DNA of 34,175 nt from Streptomyces wuyuanensis (GTDB taxonomy: Bacteria > Actinomycetota > Actinomycetes > Streptomycetales > Streptomycetaceae): the NCBI RefSeq assembly GCF_900103455.1, contig NZ_FNHI01000037.1:1-34175 (forward strand), in the 5' to 3' direction. The notes below the pieces were generated by a model. The model was not told the DNA's origin and made no database searches. It saw only the letters and a program-made list of their open reading frames with translations. The translations under genes were made by a program, and so were the position numbers. Shown piece after piece: positions 1 through 7,352 of the stretch. How positions within the stretch are numbered: position 1 is the stretch's first letter; every line of letters starts with the position of its first letter.

Positions 1-321
1 TCCCGCGTGAGATCTGGCGACAGATCTGGTCGAACAACCCGCAGGAGCGGCTGAACAAGGAGATCCGCCGCCGCACAGACGTGGTCGGCATCTTCCCCGA
101 CCGCACCGCCGTCATCCGGCTGGTCGGGGCGGTCCTGGCCGAGCAGAACGACGAGTGGACCGAAGCCCGCCGCTACATGGGCCGCGACCTGCTGGCCAAG
201 GCCCGACTCCACCCGATCGAGTCAGAAAACAACGACACCCTCCTGCCCACCGAACTCACCGCATAGCCTCAAAACGAGATCGCCGAGTGGCCGTCGATAC
301 ACCACTCCAACGGACGTGACC
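1..321 (+). mobile_element. 3' end of an IS256-family insertion sequence
   Basis: The first ~320 bases hold the end of a Mutator/IS256-type transposase gene followed by about 55 non-coding bases. These contain ACACCACTCCAACGGACGTG (299-318), which resembles the terminal inverted repeats I know from actinobacterial IS256 elements. The outer boundary is inferred to be near 318-321. The other end lies outside the window, so completeness and any target duplication cannot be judged. Confidence 0.7.
3..266 (+). CDS. IS256-family transposase, C-terminal part (cut by the window edge)
   Basis: The frame is open from base 3 to a TAG at 264-266, giving 87 residues. The segment IWSNNPQERLNKEIRRRTDV followed by VGIFPDR and a long helix is the conserved C-terminal region of IS256/Mutator transposases, around the last catalytic Glu (NPQERLNKE). 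The DDE enzyme moves the IS by copy-paste through a circle intermediate. The upstream catalytic part lies outside the window. The C-terminal tail and stop look normal, so the gene could be intact beyond the edge. Confidence 0.88.
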   Translation, partial: PREIWRQIWSNNPQERLNKEIRRRTDVVGIFPDRTAVIRLVGAVLAEQNDEWTEARRYMGRDLLAKARLHPIESENNDTLLPTELTA

Positions 322-436
322 CGCCGCTCCCTGACCATTCGCCGTCACTCGACGTATGCGCTCACGGAAGTTGAGCCAGCGCCAAATCTCGTGAACAAGG
401 CCACCTGGCTCTGCTCACTGCCGTTTCGCCTCGGCG

Positions 437-442
437 TAAGAT
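437..442 (+). promoter_or_regulatory. -10 element of a likely leaderless promoter for the HAD gene
   Basis: TAAGAT at 437-442 lies 6 nt before the GTG at 449, and there is no Shine-Dalgarno sequence. In actinobacteria a TANNNT box 6-7 nt before a start codon usually marks transcription beginning at the start codon itself. No convincing -35 was seen. The same layout appears before three other genes in this window. Confidence 0.5.
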
Positions 443-448
443 CGGTGC

Positions 449-1117
449 GTGCGGCCTGTGGTGCTTTTCGACCTGGACGACACTTTGGTGGATCGGCAGC
501 TTGCGCTGGCCCGCTGGGTCGCGTCGTTCCGAGGCAGCTTCGGCCTCGGCCAGGAAGACGAGTCCTGGTTGGCGAATCTGCTTGCCGAGCGGGCTGTTCC
601 CGAGCACTTCGAGGCGGTCCGGGCACGGTTTCGACTGAGCGAGCCGGCCGATGTCTTGTGGGGCCGGTACTGCACGGGCATGGCTGCTGCGGTCTGCTGT
701 CCGCCCGACGTGCTGGCGGGCCTTGAGGAGTTGAGGGCCGTCGGATGGCGGATCGGGGTCGCGACGAACGGTGCGGCGGATATCCAGTGGGCCAAGCTGC
801 GTGCCACCGGAATCGCGGACCGTGCGGATGCGGTGTGCGTCTCGGAAGAGGTGGGGGCACGCAAGCCGGATCCTGCTCTGTTCTTTGAAGCGGTACGGCG
901 CTGCGGCGGTCTTCGCGACGGCGACCAGGCGTGGATGGTCGGCGACGGCGCGGTGAACGACATCGGTGGCGGGCAAGCAGCTGGGCTGCGCACCGTGTGG
1001 GTCGACCGCGGCGCCACGTGGCCGGAGACGCTGTCCGAGCCGGACCATCAGGTCCCCGACGCCCGCACCGCCATCGAGCTGCTGAAGTCACTCGGACCGA
1101 GGAAAAGCGAAACATGA
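449..1117 (+). CDS. HAD-superfamily hydrolase (phosphatase-like)
   Basis: A 222-residue soluble HAD hydrolase of the subfamily I (HAD-IA) type. Motif I is FDLDDT with the predicted nucleophile Asp8 and general acid/base Asp10. Motif II is the TNG segment near residue 104. The motif III lysine is in ARKPDP near 138. Motif IV is VGDGAVNDI near 164. All catalytic positions are present, so it is probably an active phosphatase on a small phosphorylated metabolite; the substrate cannot be told. The GTG start has a -10 box 6 nt upstream and no ribosome binding site. Its stop overlaps the next start (ATGA), so it forms a coupled pair with the oxidoreductase. Confidence 0.85.
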   Translation: MRPVVLFDLDDTLVDRQLALARWVASFRGSFGLGQEDESWLANLLAERAVPEHFEAVRARFRLSEPADVLWGRYCTGMAAAVCCPPDVLAGLEELRAVGWRIGVATNGAADIQWAKLRATGIADRADAVCVSEEVGARKPDPALFFEAVRRCGGLRDGDQAWMVGDGAVNDIGGGQAAGLRTVWVDRGATWPETLSEPDHQVPDARTAIELLKSLGPRKSET

Positions 1118-1986
1118 AGCCGACGACCGGCACGACCGTGGGAGTTCTGCATCCGGGCAGCATGGGGGCCGCGGTGGCGGCTCAGCTGCGTCGCGCGGGG
1201 AGTCAGGTGCTGTGGGACCCCATTGGTCGCAGCTCGGCCACCGTCCGGCGCGCGCGTGAGGCTGGGCTGGCGGCGGTCGACGGTATGGCGGAGCTGGTCG
1301 CCCGCTGCGATGTGGTGATCTCTCTCTGCCCGCCGGCAGCTGCCGAGGACCTCGCCAGGGAGGTCGCCGGCCACCATCCGGCGGGTATCGTCTACGTCGA
1401 GGCGAACGCCGTCTCTCCCCAGTGCGTCCGGCGCATCGCGCACGCCCTGCCGGGCACCGTCGTCGTCGATGCCGCCGTGGTCGGCTCACCGCCTGTCGGA
1501 GGCAAGCAGCCACGCCTGTATACGTCCGGCCCGCCCCAGGCCATCGATCGCCTGAACGAGCTCTTCGCCGGGACCGACGTACGGGTCCATCCACTGGGCG
1601 AGGAGATCGGCAAGGCATCCGCTCTCAAGCTCGCCTACACCAGCTACCAGAAGGCCTCCCGCGTCCTTGCGGCCCTTGCCTACGGAGCAGCGGAAGCCTA
1701 CGGCGTTGCCGACGAGCTCCTGGACATCGCCGGGCAGCGTTCGGGCAGCTACCTCGCCGAACCGGGCTACATCCCCAAGACCGCCGCCCGCGCCTGGCGC
1801 TGGGCCCCGGAGATGGAAGAGGCAGCAGAGCTCGTCGCCGACGCCGGCCTGCCGGACGACCTGCTGCGCGCCACGGCCGCTGTCCTTTCCCGCTGGGAGG
1901 ACGCGCGCGACGCCGACCTCAGCATCGAGGAGGCGCTCGGCCGGCTCCGGGACCGACGTGGCGGGACGGTTATCCCGCCGCGGTGA
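1114..1986 (+). CDS. NAD(P)-dependent oxidoreductase, 6PGDH/imine-reductase-like
   Basis: A 290-residue protein with an N-terminal Rossmann fold. The strand VGVLHPGSMG (residues 9-18) replaces the usual GxGxxG, as in members of the 6-phosphogluconate/3-hydroxyisobutyrate dehydrogenase superfamily. ISLCPP follows the third strand. The C-terminal half carries the conserved Lys region GKASALKLAYTSYQKASRV and an all-helical domain of the DUF1932 type. It probably reduces or oxidises a small hydroxyacid or imine. ATG 1114 has GAGGAAAAG just upstream and overlaps the HAD stop by 4 nt. The 3' end overlaps the convergent kinase gene by 17 nt. The substrate is unknown. Confidence 0.82.
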   Translation: MKPTTGTTVGVLHPGSMGAAVAAQLRRAGSQVLWDPIGRSSATVRRAREAGLAAVDGMAELVARCDVVISLCPPAAAEDLAREVAGHHPAGIVYVEANAVSPQCVRRIAHALPGTVVVDAAVVGSPPVGGKQPRLYTSGPPQAIDRLNELFAGTDVRVHPLGEEIGKASALKLAYTSYQKASRVLAALAYGAAEAYGVADELLDIAGQRSGSYLAEPGYIPKTAARAWRWAPEMEEAAELVADAGLPDDLLRATAAVLSRWEDARDADLSIEEALGRLRDRRGGTVIPPR

Positions 1987-2521
1987 CCAGGGCGTGGATC
2001 CGCTCGGCTGCCACCTCGGGGGAGACGTCGTCGGTGTGCACGAGGAGGTCCCAGTCCATGCCCGGGTTGTCCGCGACGTCGCGCTCAGTGGCGTCCCAGG
2101 CGGCGAGCCGCGCGGTCGTGTCCGCGTCGCCTCGCCCGAGGGAGCGCTCCTCGGTGGTTTCACGCGGGCACCACAGCAGCACCCGCCACCACCGGGCGGG
2201 GAAGCCGTCGGCTACCGCACGGACCCCGGTGATCTGACCGAGATGGACCACCGGTACCAGACCGTCGGAGGTGGCGTCCCGCAGGCCCGGCTGGTCCACG
2301 ACGTACGTGTTGCCGTACCGGTCGTTGCGGTAGACGACCTCGCCGCGCTCTTCCAGCTCCCGCAGTCGCTTTTGTGATGCCATCCGGTACCCGTGGGTGC
2401 GGCCGGTGCCGATCTTCAGCCGGGTGAAGAGGACGTACCGCCGGTCCAGATCCGTGAGGAGCGAGGTGATGGTGTCCTTGCCTGACGCGGGTGGCCCGTA
2501 GAGGAGGATTCCCTGCTCCAT
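1970..2521 (-). CDS. P-loop kinase-like protein (guanylate-kinase-like)
   Basis: 183 residues. The N-terminus ILLYGPPASGKDT holds a Walker A (residues 9-17) typical of nucleotide and small-molecule kinases. A segment around TRLKIGTGRTHGYR resembles the substrate-binding part of guanylate-kinase-like proteins, followed by VVYRNDRYGNTYVVD. A C-terminal DLLVHTDD resembles the last strand of AAA_33/cytidylate-kinase-like folds. The ATG overlaps the stop of the upstream HTH-kinase by one base (TGATG), so the two are translationally coupled. Its 3' end runs 17 nt into the convergent oxidoreductase. The role is not known; a nucleotide or RNA-modifying kinase is possible. Confidence 0.65.
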   Translation of the reverse strand: MEQGILLYGPPASGKDTITSLLTDLDRRYVLFTRLKIGTGRTHGYRMASQKRLRELEERGEVVYRNDRYGNTYVVDQPGLRDATSDGLVPVVHLGQITGVRAVADGFPARWWRVLLWCPRETTEERSLGRGDADTTARLAAWDATERDVADNPGMDWDLLVHTDDVSPEVAAERIHALVTAAG

Positions 2522-3597
2522 CAGAACACCGTCCCGAAGACCTGGCGGACCTGATCCGTGAGCGATATCGCGGCACCGAGACGGTTGTCGACGACCAGGT
2601 GGGGCACAACCGGCCGCAGTTCCGGGTCGATGCCGGCCACATAGTCCTCCCAGTGCTGGAGCTTCCACGAGTCGCGTGCGGCGGACCGGAAGCTCACGTA
2701 TTCGTGCATCGTCTCGACGTCGCACTGGATCCAGATCGGTGAGACCGACACTCCGCGGGCCTCGCACCGGTTGACCAGCCGTTGCAGCCAGCGCTCGTCC
2801 GTGAGCTCGGCGACGAAGGGCGCGGTGACCACCGTGCTGATCGCGCAGTCGACGTTTGCGTACGCGGCCTCGAGCAGGCACTGGTACTCGAGCGGCCGTA
2901 CCTGTTCCCGGTACAGCTCGGTGTGGCGGTCGTTCGGGTCGCTGCCGAGGGCAGTGAGCAGCCGCTCCACCAGCGGCCGTGTGAGCGGGTCCTTGTCGAG
3001 GACCGGCCAGCCGGTGAGCTGGGAGAGGAACCGCGCGAACTCGGACTTGCCGCTGCCGGCGTAGCCGCCGACCAGGACCAGAGTGGGGCGGTTCGGATCC
3101 CCGCCCGTGTGCCGACGCTTCCAGGCGTCCAGGATGCGCTGGTGCAGCATCTTGCTGTCGGCCTCCTCGGTGCCCGGCTTGATCTGCAGCAACGCGCGCT
3201 CGACAGCAAGGAGATGCGTTCCGTTGCGCGGCTCGGCATCCGAGCCACTGGACGGGGTGAACCGAATCTGCGTCTTCTCACCCGGCAGGCTGTGGCGGAA
3301 GCCGAGTTCGGGCTCGGTGGCCCGGTAGAGCAGGCAGTACGCACGCCGGTAGTGCGGACCCGGATAGACCTCGCCCTGCTCGTGCTGCCACAAGGTCTGG
3401 AAGTTCGCCGCGGGAACGGCCACCCCTGCTGCCCTCGCCACCTCACGCAGCCGCTCTCCGGCCCCTTCCAGGGTCAGCCCGTGGGCCTCCCGCTGTTCCC
3501 GGAGCCTCTCCGGCCGCCAGCCCGCGCGGACCTTACCCACGTCTCCTACCGCCCGTCCCACCCTCGTCATGATCTCGAGCGTAAGTCTGCCCTTCAT
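2521..3597 (-). CDS. HTH domain fused to a P-loop kinase (AAA_33-like)
   Basis: 358 residues. Residues about 28-95 look like an XRE/Cro-type helix-turn-helix (RLREQREAHGLTLEGAGERL, then FQTLWQHEQGEVYPGPHYRRAY). After a linker, LVLVGGYAGSGKSEFARFLS (about 173-192) is a Walker A. VLDKDPLTRPLVERLL and VISTVVTAPF-like segments are typical of AAA_33/zeta-toxin-like small-molecule kinases. A regulator fused to its own kinase domain suggests ligand- or phosphorylation-controlled transcription. The ATG at 3597 has a weak ribosome site; ATG 3570 (residue 10) is an alternative. A 12-bp tandem repeat lies 43-66 nt upstream and may be its operator. It is the first gene of a two-gene unit. Confidence 0.72.
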   Translation of the reverse strand: MKGRLTLEIMTRVGRAVGDVGKVRAGWRPERLREQREAHGLTLEGAGERLREVARAAGVAVPAANFQTLWQHEQGEVYPGPHYRRAYCLLYRATEPELGFRHSLPGEKTQIRFTPSSGSDAEPRNGTHLLAVERALLQIKPGTEEADSKMLHQRILDAWKRRHTGGDPNRPTLVLVGGYAGSGKSEFARFLSQLTGWPVLDKDPLTRPLVERLLTALGSDPNDRHTELYREQVRPLEYQCLLEAAYANVDCAISTVVTAPFVAELTDERWLQRLVNRCEARGVSVSPIWIQCDVETMHEYVSFRSAARDSWKLQHWEDYVAGIDPELRPVVPHLVVDNRLGAAISLTDQVRQVFGTVF

Positions 3598-3639
3598 GAA
3601 CGCGTGTGAAAGCGGATGTTGAAAAGGCGCGCGACCGAA

Positions 3640-3663
3640 CGGCTAACAGACCGGCTAACAGAA
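3640..3663. repeat. Tandem 12-bp repeat upstream of the HTH-kinase gene
   Basis: CGGCTAACAGA occurs at 3640-3650 and again at 3652-3662, a 12-bp period. It sits 43-66 nt upstream of the HTH-kinase start, where an autoregulatory operator would be expected. Sequence identity is directly visible; the operator role is inference. Confidence 0.6.
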
Positions 3664-4058
3664 CGTGATACCAGGCGGCCTTCCCCGGCGATGTGATGGT
3701 TCAGCACGGCCACCCGGTCCCGGATCCCAAGCGTCAACAGGCCTCCTGCACGGGTGTCTCAGCGACGTGCCGTACGAGAAGGGAGAACCTCACGCGATGG
3801 CTCTCGTCGAAAAGGATTCGGGGCACCTCGGCTCCGCGTCAGCACGGCCACGAAGCTGATGGGCCGCCGTGTTCGCGCTCCCGGGGCAATGGGCTGACCG
3901 CTCTGGTGCCGCAGCGCACGACGAGGCGCCCTGCCGCACCCAGCAACTGCACCAGCTGTCCAGGCGCTGGGCCTCTGGCCCGGGCAGCCGTGGATCGCAC
4001 AGCGACGAGCCCGGGGCTCCTCAAACCGCCCAGGCACGCGCCCTGAATCTATACGCCT
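3664..4058. other. Intergenic stretch with no supported gene
   Basis: About 400 bases between the HTH-kinase start and the peptide gene. Open frames here overlap each other and lack family features. The only item of note is GAGAAGGGAG at 3776-3785, identical to the ribosome site of the peptide gene at 4105. Here it stands 11 nt before ATG 3797, which opens a 20-codon frame ending at 3859. That frame could be a tiny peptide or a relic. No clear promoter was found. Confidence 0.4.
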
Positions 4059-4080
4059 TCCCGTCCCAGACCGGACGGGA
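4059..4080. promoter_or_regulatory. Perfect inverted repeat upstream of the peptide gene
   Basis: TCCCGTCC (4059-4066), a 6-nt spacer, then GGACGGGA (4073-4080). This 8-bp perfect stem ends 24 nt before the GTG at 4105. It could be an operator for a dimeric regulator or a 5' UTR hairpin controlling the peptide message. No run of T follows, so it is not a standard terminator. Confidence 0.5.
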
Positions 4081-4104
4081 GAACCGAAGAGAAGGGAGCA
4101 CGAC

Positions 4105-4272
4105 GTGGCGCAAGACACCACGCCGCAACCGCCCCAGAACAGTCTGCTGTTCGCGGTGGAAGAGCTGGCCGCAGTCCACGACCGGTACGACAGCCTGCGG
4201 TCCGACAACGCAGGCAGCTCCGGCGACGCACCGTGGCCGGGCGGCGACGGCAACCTGAACGACATCGAGTAA
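4105..4272 (+). CDS. Small acidic peptide, possible RiPP precursor
   Basis: 55 codons starting with GTG, 4 nt after GAAGGGAGC-type Shine-Dalgarno sequence (GAGAAGGGAG at 4089-4098). The N-terminal part is a Q/P/N-rich start and then an amphipathic helix, SLLFAVEELAAVHDRYDSL, which looks like a leader. The C-terminal part is GSSGDAPWPGGDGNLNDIE, rich in Gly, Asp and Asn with one Trp and no Cys. A strong hairpin follows directly, and then genes for an oxygenase-like cupin, an aldo/keto reductase and a kinase. Size, leader-like helix, Gly-rich tail and position fit a ribosomally made, modified peptide. I do not recognise the family; it could instead be an unrelated small protein. Confidence 0.55.
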   Translation: MAQDTTPQPPQNSLLFAVEELAAVHDRYDSLRSDNAGSSGDAPWPGGDGNLNDIE

Positions 4273-4314
4273 CCCCCAGACGGCTGGGGGCCCGCGCACT
4301 CCTGCGTGGCCCCC
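4273..4314 (+). terminator. Two overlapping, mutually exclusive hairpins after the peptide gene
   Basis: Hairpin 1 is CCCCCAG (4273-4279), loop ACGG, CTGGGGG (4284-4290): a perfect 7-bp stem beginning at the base after the stop codon. Hairpin 2 is GGGGGCC (4286-4292) pairing with GGCCCCC (4308-4314), with an inner CGCA/TGCG stem. Both use the same G run, so only one can form at a time. This layout suits partial termination or attenuation, giving more peptide message than enzyme message. No U-tract is seen, which is common in high-GC actinobacteria. Confidence 0.6.
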
Positions 4315-4360
4315 GGCTCGCCGCCTGTATCGCATAGTCGCATCCATGAGGAGGGCTGTG

Positions 4361-5557
4361 GTGGAACACCGCTTGATCAGCGCTATCGAAACGGCGCTTG
4401 GCTGGAACGGACCCAGCAAATTGGGAAGGGGCTTCGTCCGGGGCAGGGTAGACGATCCCGCACTCTTCACCCGCATCCTGACCCCGAACCGCCTCCTCGA
4501 CATCGCCATGCGCAGGAGCCTGAACCGCCCGCAGTTCCGGTGCTTCCGCAACGGAGAGGAAGTCCACCCGGCCATCTACTACAACGACAGCGTCAGCCCC
4601 CGGGGCCAGAGCATCCCCATGGTCAACATGCACCGCCTCGGCGACCTCCTGCGCGACGGCGCGACGCTCATCATGGACCAGGTCAATGTCTTCGACCCGA
4701 CCATGGAAGTAGCCTGCCGCGCCCTGCAGTGGTGGGCACACGAGCGCGTCCAGGTCAACGCCTACCTGACGACCAATGACGCCGCCGGCTTCCCTCTCCA
4801 CTGGGACGACCACGACGTCCTGATCGTCCAGCTCGCCGGCGAAAAGGAATGGGAAGTACGCGGCACCTCAAGGAACGTCCCCATGTACCGGGACGCCGAC
4901 CCCAACAACTCACCAAGCGACGACATCCTGTGGGCAGGCACCATGACCCCCGGCGACGTCATGCACATTCCCCGCGGCCACTGGCACCAGGCCACCCGCA
5001 CCGGCAGCGGCACGGGGAAGAGCCTGCACGTCACCTTCGGGATTACCAAGCGCACCGGGGCAAGCTGGCTGACCTGGCTGGCCGACTGGTCCCGGGAACA
5101 CGAGATCTTCCGCCACGACCTGGACCGCCGCGACAGCACCGACGTACAGGCCCTGACCGACGCCGCTGCCCGCCTCATCGGCGAACGACCCCCAGCCGGC
5201 TACCTGGCCGCCTACGAGCGGGAGACGACCCCCAGCCGACACGTGCCCTACGTGGACACCCTCGGAGCACTTGACGCCGCGGTGTGCACCACGCACTTCC
5301 CTCCCCAGATCGAAGAGAACAGCGCGACCGTCGACATCGTGACCTCCGGGAAGAAGCTCACCTTCGCAGCCGAGACCCTGCCCGCGCTACGCCTGCTGCT
5401 GAGCGGCCAGCCCGTCCACCTCAATCAGGCCACCGCCATAGCCGGCGCCGAAGCGACCAAAGTTGCCGAGATCCTGGTGGAGGAAGAGATATGCGCACCG
5501 CTGACCCCCGAATTGTCCTCGGGCTACACCGGTCTCGTCACCAACGCCACCTTTTGA
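4361..5557 (+). CDS. Cupin/JmjC-like Fe(II)-dependent oxygenase
   Basis: About 398 residues. The segment GFPLHWDDHDVLIVQLAGEK contains the HxD iron pair (His147, Asp149, counted from GTG 4361), and GDVMHIPRGHWHQA supplies the distal His near 207-209. This arrangement is that of the cupin_4/JmjC ribosomal-oxygenase-like superfamily, which hydroxylates protein or peptide side chains using 2-oxoglutarate. A ~150-residue C-terminal region ending in a winged-helix-like part (LRLLLSGQPVHL onward) is also typical. GTG 4361 is chosen because AGGAGGG (4349-4355) stands 5 nt before it. ATG 4346 is possible, with CATAGT 7 nt upstream as a leaderless promoter. Beside the peptide gene, it is a candidate peptide hydroxylase. 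Confidence 0.8.
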   Translation: MEHRLISAIETALGWNGPSKLGRGFVRGRVDDPALFTRILTPNRLLDIAMRRSLNRPQFRCFRNGEEVHPAIYYNDSVSPRGQSIPMVNMHRLGDLLRDGATLIMDQVNVFDPTMEVACRALQWWAHERVQVNAYLTTNDAAGFPLHWDDHDVLIVQLAGEKEWEVRGTSRNVPMYRDADPNNSPSDDILWAGTMTPGDVMHIPRGHWHQATRTGSGTGKSLHVTFGITKRTGASWLTWLADWSREHEIFRHDLDRRDSTDVQALTDAAARLIGERPPAGYLAAYERETTPSRHVPYVDTLGALDAAVCTTHFPPQIEENSATVDIVTSGKKLTFAAETLPALRLLLSGQPVHLNQATAIAGAEATKVAEILVEEEICAPLTPELSSGYTGLVTNATF

Positions 5558-6351
5558 CCGGCGCCTTGGACCTCGGCATCCACGCGCTCGACACCAGCTT
5601 CAACTACCACGGCTTCACGTCCCACAAGACACTTGCCCAGATCGGCAGCGACCTCCTCCCGCACTTCACCGTGTCGACGAAGGTCGGCTACTTCCCCGGG
5701 CCGAACCGGGCAGAACACTCACTCGAGCCCACCAGGCTTCGCTCCGCCCTGGAACAGACGAACCGCGACCTCGGACGCCCGCCCGATCTCGTGTTCCTGC
5801 ACAACCCGGAACACTCGCTACGCGTGCCTGACCACCGCCCCGGGGACATGCTGGCGCAGGCGTGCGCCACCCTGGCAGAAGCCGCCGCGAACGGAATGTG
5901 CAAGGCGTGGGGTATCGCGTCCTGGGATCCGTCGCGCCTGCCCGGCCTGATCGACAAGAGCATGCCCACGCCGTCCGTGCTCATGGTGCGCGCCGGACTG
6001 CTGGTGGGAATCAGCACCCTGGAAGCCGCCGGTGCAGCTGCTGACGCATGGGGCCTGAACTCACAGGCACGGTGGGGGATGAGCCCATTCGGAGGCAACG
6101 CGAGAAACCCGGTGTGGGGCAGGACCGATCCGCGACTCTTCCTGAAGCCTGCAGACTCTGAGCCCTCCACCGCGCAGGCAGCCTTCCGCACCGCCTACAG
6201 CCTTCCCCGCGTCAGCACCATCGCCGTCGGCTCCGACGACCCCGCACACCTCAGCGAACTGCTCGACGCCCTGGACCTGCCCCTCAACGCGCACGCTGTC
6301 GACGCGTACCGGAAGCTCCTGCGAGACCGCCAGCCCTCTCAGCTTGCCTGA
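5491..6351 (+). CDS. Aldo/keto reductase
   Basis: 286 residues with a TIM-barrel AKR pattern. The catalytic tetrad is complete: Asp34 (ALDTSFNY), Tyr39, Lys64 (VSTKVGYF) and His104 (VFLHNPEH). RVSTIAVGSDDPAHLSEL near the C-terminus matches the cofactor-binding strand-helix of the family. It should reduce an aldehyde or ketone with NADPH. ATG 5491 follows GGAGGAAGAG and lies 67 nt inside the 3' end of the cupin gene, so the two must be co-transcribed and probably coupled. That link suggests it acts on a carbonyl produced or exposed by the oxygenase, but this is inference. Confidence 0.85.
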   Translation: MRTADPRIVLGLHRSRHQRHLLTGALDLGIHALDTSFNYHGFTSHKTLAQIGSDLLPHFTVSTKVGYFPGPNRAEHSLEPTRLRSALEQTNRDLGRPPDLVFLHNPEHSLRVPDHRPGDMLAQACATLAEAAANGMCKAWGIASWDPSRLPGLIDKSMPTPSVLMVRAGLLVGISTLEAAGAAADAWGLNSQARWGMSPFGGNARNPVWGRTDPRLFLKPADSEPSTAQAAFRTAYSLPRVSTIAVGSDDPAHLSELLDALDLPLNAHAVDAYRKLLRDRQPSQLA

Positions 6352-7187
6352 AGTTCCGCCACGATCAGCTCAGCCATCCGCCGCGCCGGGTCCAGTCGGG
6401 GATCCTCCGGATGGGCATACGGGCCGAGGATCTTGGCACAGACGAACAAGGTCATCAGCTTGCCGTCCCGGCTTTCGAAGTCGTGGCGCCGCTCCTGGCG
6501 CACACGGTCGGCAAGCGTCGGGACGGCAAGCGAGCTCCCCCACAAGGACGCCGAGTCCAAGCCCCGAGGGGCGTTCCCCCAGTCCTCCCAGTCGAAGAGA
6601 CAGAACTCAGGAGAGGTCATGTTCGCCCAGTTCAGATCTGCGTGCGCCGGCACCCAGCGCTGAACGGTGGTATCGAAGTCTCCGGGGAAGGCACTGAGAA
6701 TGGTCTCGGTGACGACGGCCTGCGTAATGGTGATCGTGTCCGGGGTGGCGATCCGCCTGGTGCGCTGCGTAGTGAGAGCATCGAGCGATGAGTTGAGGGA
6801 CTTCCACCACGTATCGGGCAACTGCGGATTCGCAGCGAGAATGCTCGTGCCGATCGGCTCAGCGGGCAGAAGAGCTGTTTCGTCCGCTCGCCACATCACC
6901 TGACCATCTGCGTCCTGCCACACGACGCACTCGCGCCATTCGGGCAGAGCCACGCCATCCAGTAATGCGGTCGCCTCAGTACCGTTCCACCCCTGCCCGT
7001 GGATCCGATCGATGCTGCGCCGCTCGATCCGTACCCAGGTATCACGATCCGTAGGTGCCCCGACCGTGCGACGCTTGCGGATGACCGCGTCCCGGTCCAA
7101 CGCCACTTGGAGTGATCTTTCGACGCGCTCCAGTACCGCCTCGACGGGTTCGACGCGAAGATCAACCGAAGCGGTCTGAGAAGACAT
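6339..7187 (-). CDS. Aminoglycoside-phosphotransferase-like kinase (APH fold)
   Basis: 282 residues. The Brenner motif HADLNWAN (His182, Asp184, Asn189) and the DFG-like metal site LFDWEDWG (Asp199) are the two catalytic signatures of the APH/choline-kinase fold. The N-terminal lobe is divergent. ATG 7187 has AAGGAG about 7 nt upstream. The gene converges on the aldo/keto reductase and overlaps it by 13 nt. APH-fold proteins occur both as small-molecule kinases and as components of RiPP pathways such as thioviridamide-like and class V lanthipeptide clusters. Its place beside the peptide cluster is therefore notable, though it may be unrelated because it lies on the other strand. The substrate is unknown. 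Confidence 0.8.
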   Translation of the reverse strand: MSSQTASVDLRVEPVEAVLERVERSLQVALDRDAVIRKRRTVGAPTDRDTWVRIERRSIDRIHGQGWNGTEATALLDGVALPEWRECVVWQDADGQVMWRADETALLPAEPIGTSILAANPQLPDTWWKSLNSSLDALTTQRTRRIATPDTITITQAVVTETILSAFPGDFDTTVQRWVPAHADLNWANMTSPEFCLFDWEDWGNAPRGLDSASLWGSSLAVPTLADRVRQERRHDFESRDGKLMTLFVCAKILGPYAHPEDPRLDPARRMAELIVAELQAS

Positions 7188-7352
7188 CTTGGACTCCTTC
7201 AGGCTGAAGCGACCGTAGGAGTAGAGGTTAGGCCCCCACGGACCGCCGCCGCAGTACGTGTCTCAGCAGTGAGACGTCCAGGCCGGCTTGGGGCGCGGAG
7301 GGCCAAAGTCCTGCGGGGCACGCAGTTGAGCAGAGAGCCGGTCGGCCATCAG

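Noticed and set aside
345..1163. Long open frames on the minus strand across the HAD gene
   Set aside because: They are Arg/Pro-rich antisense shadows caused by high GC; the plus-strand gene has full HAD motifs.
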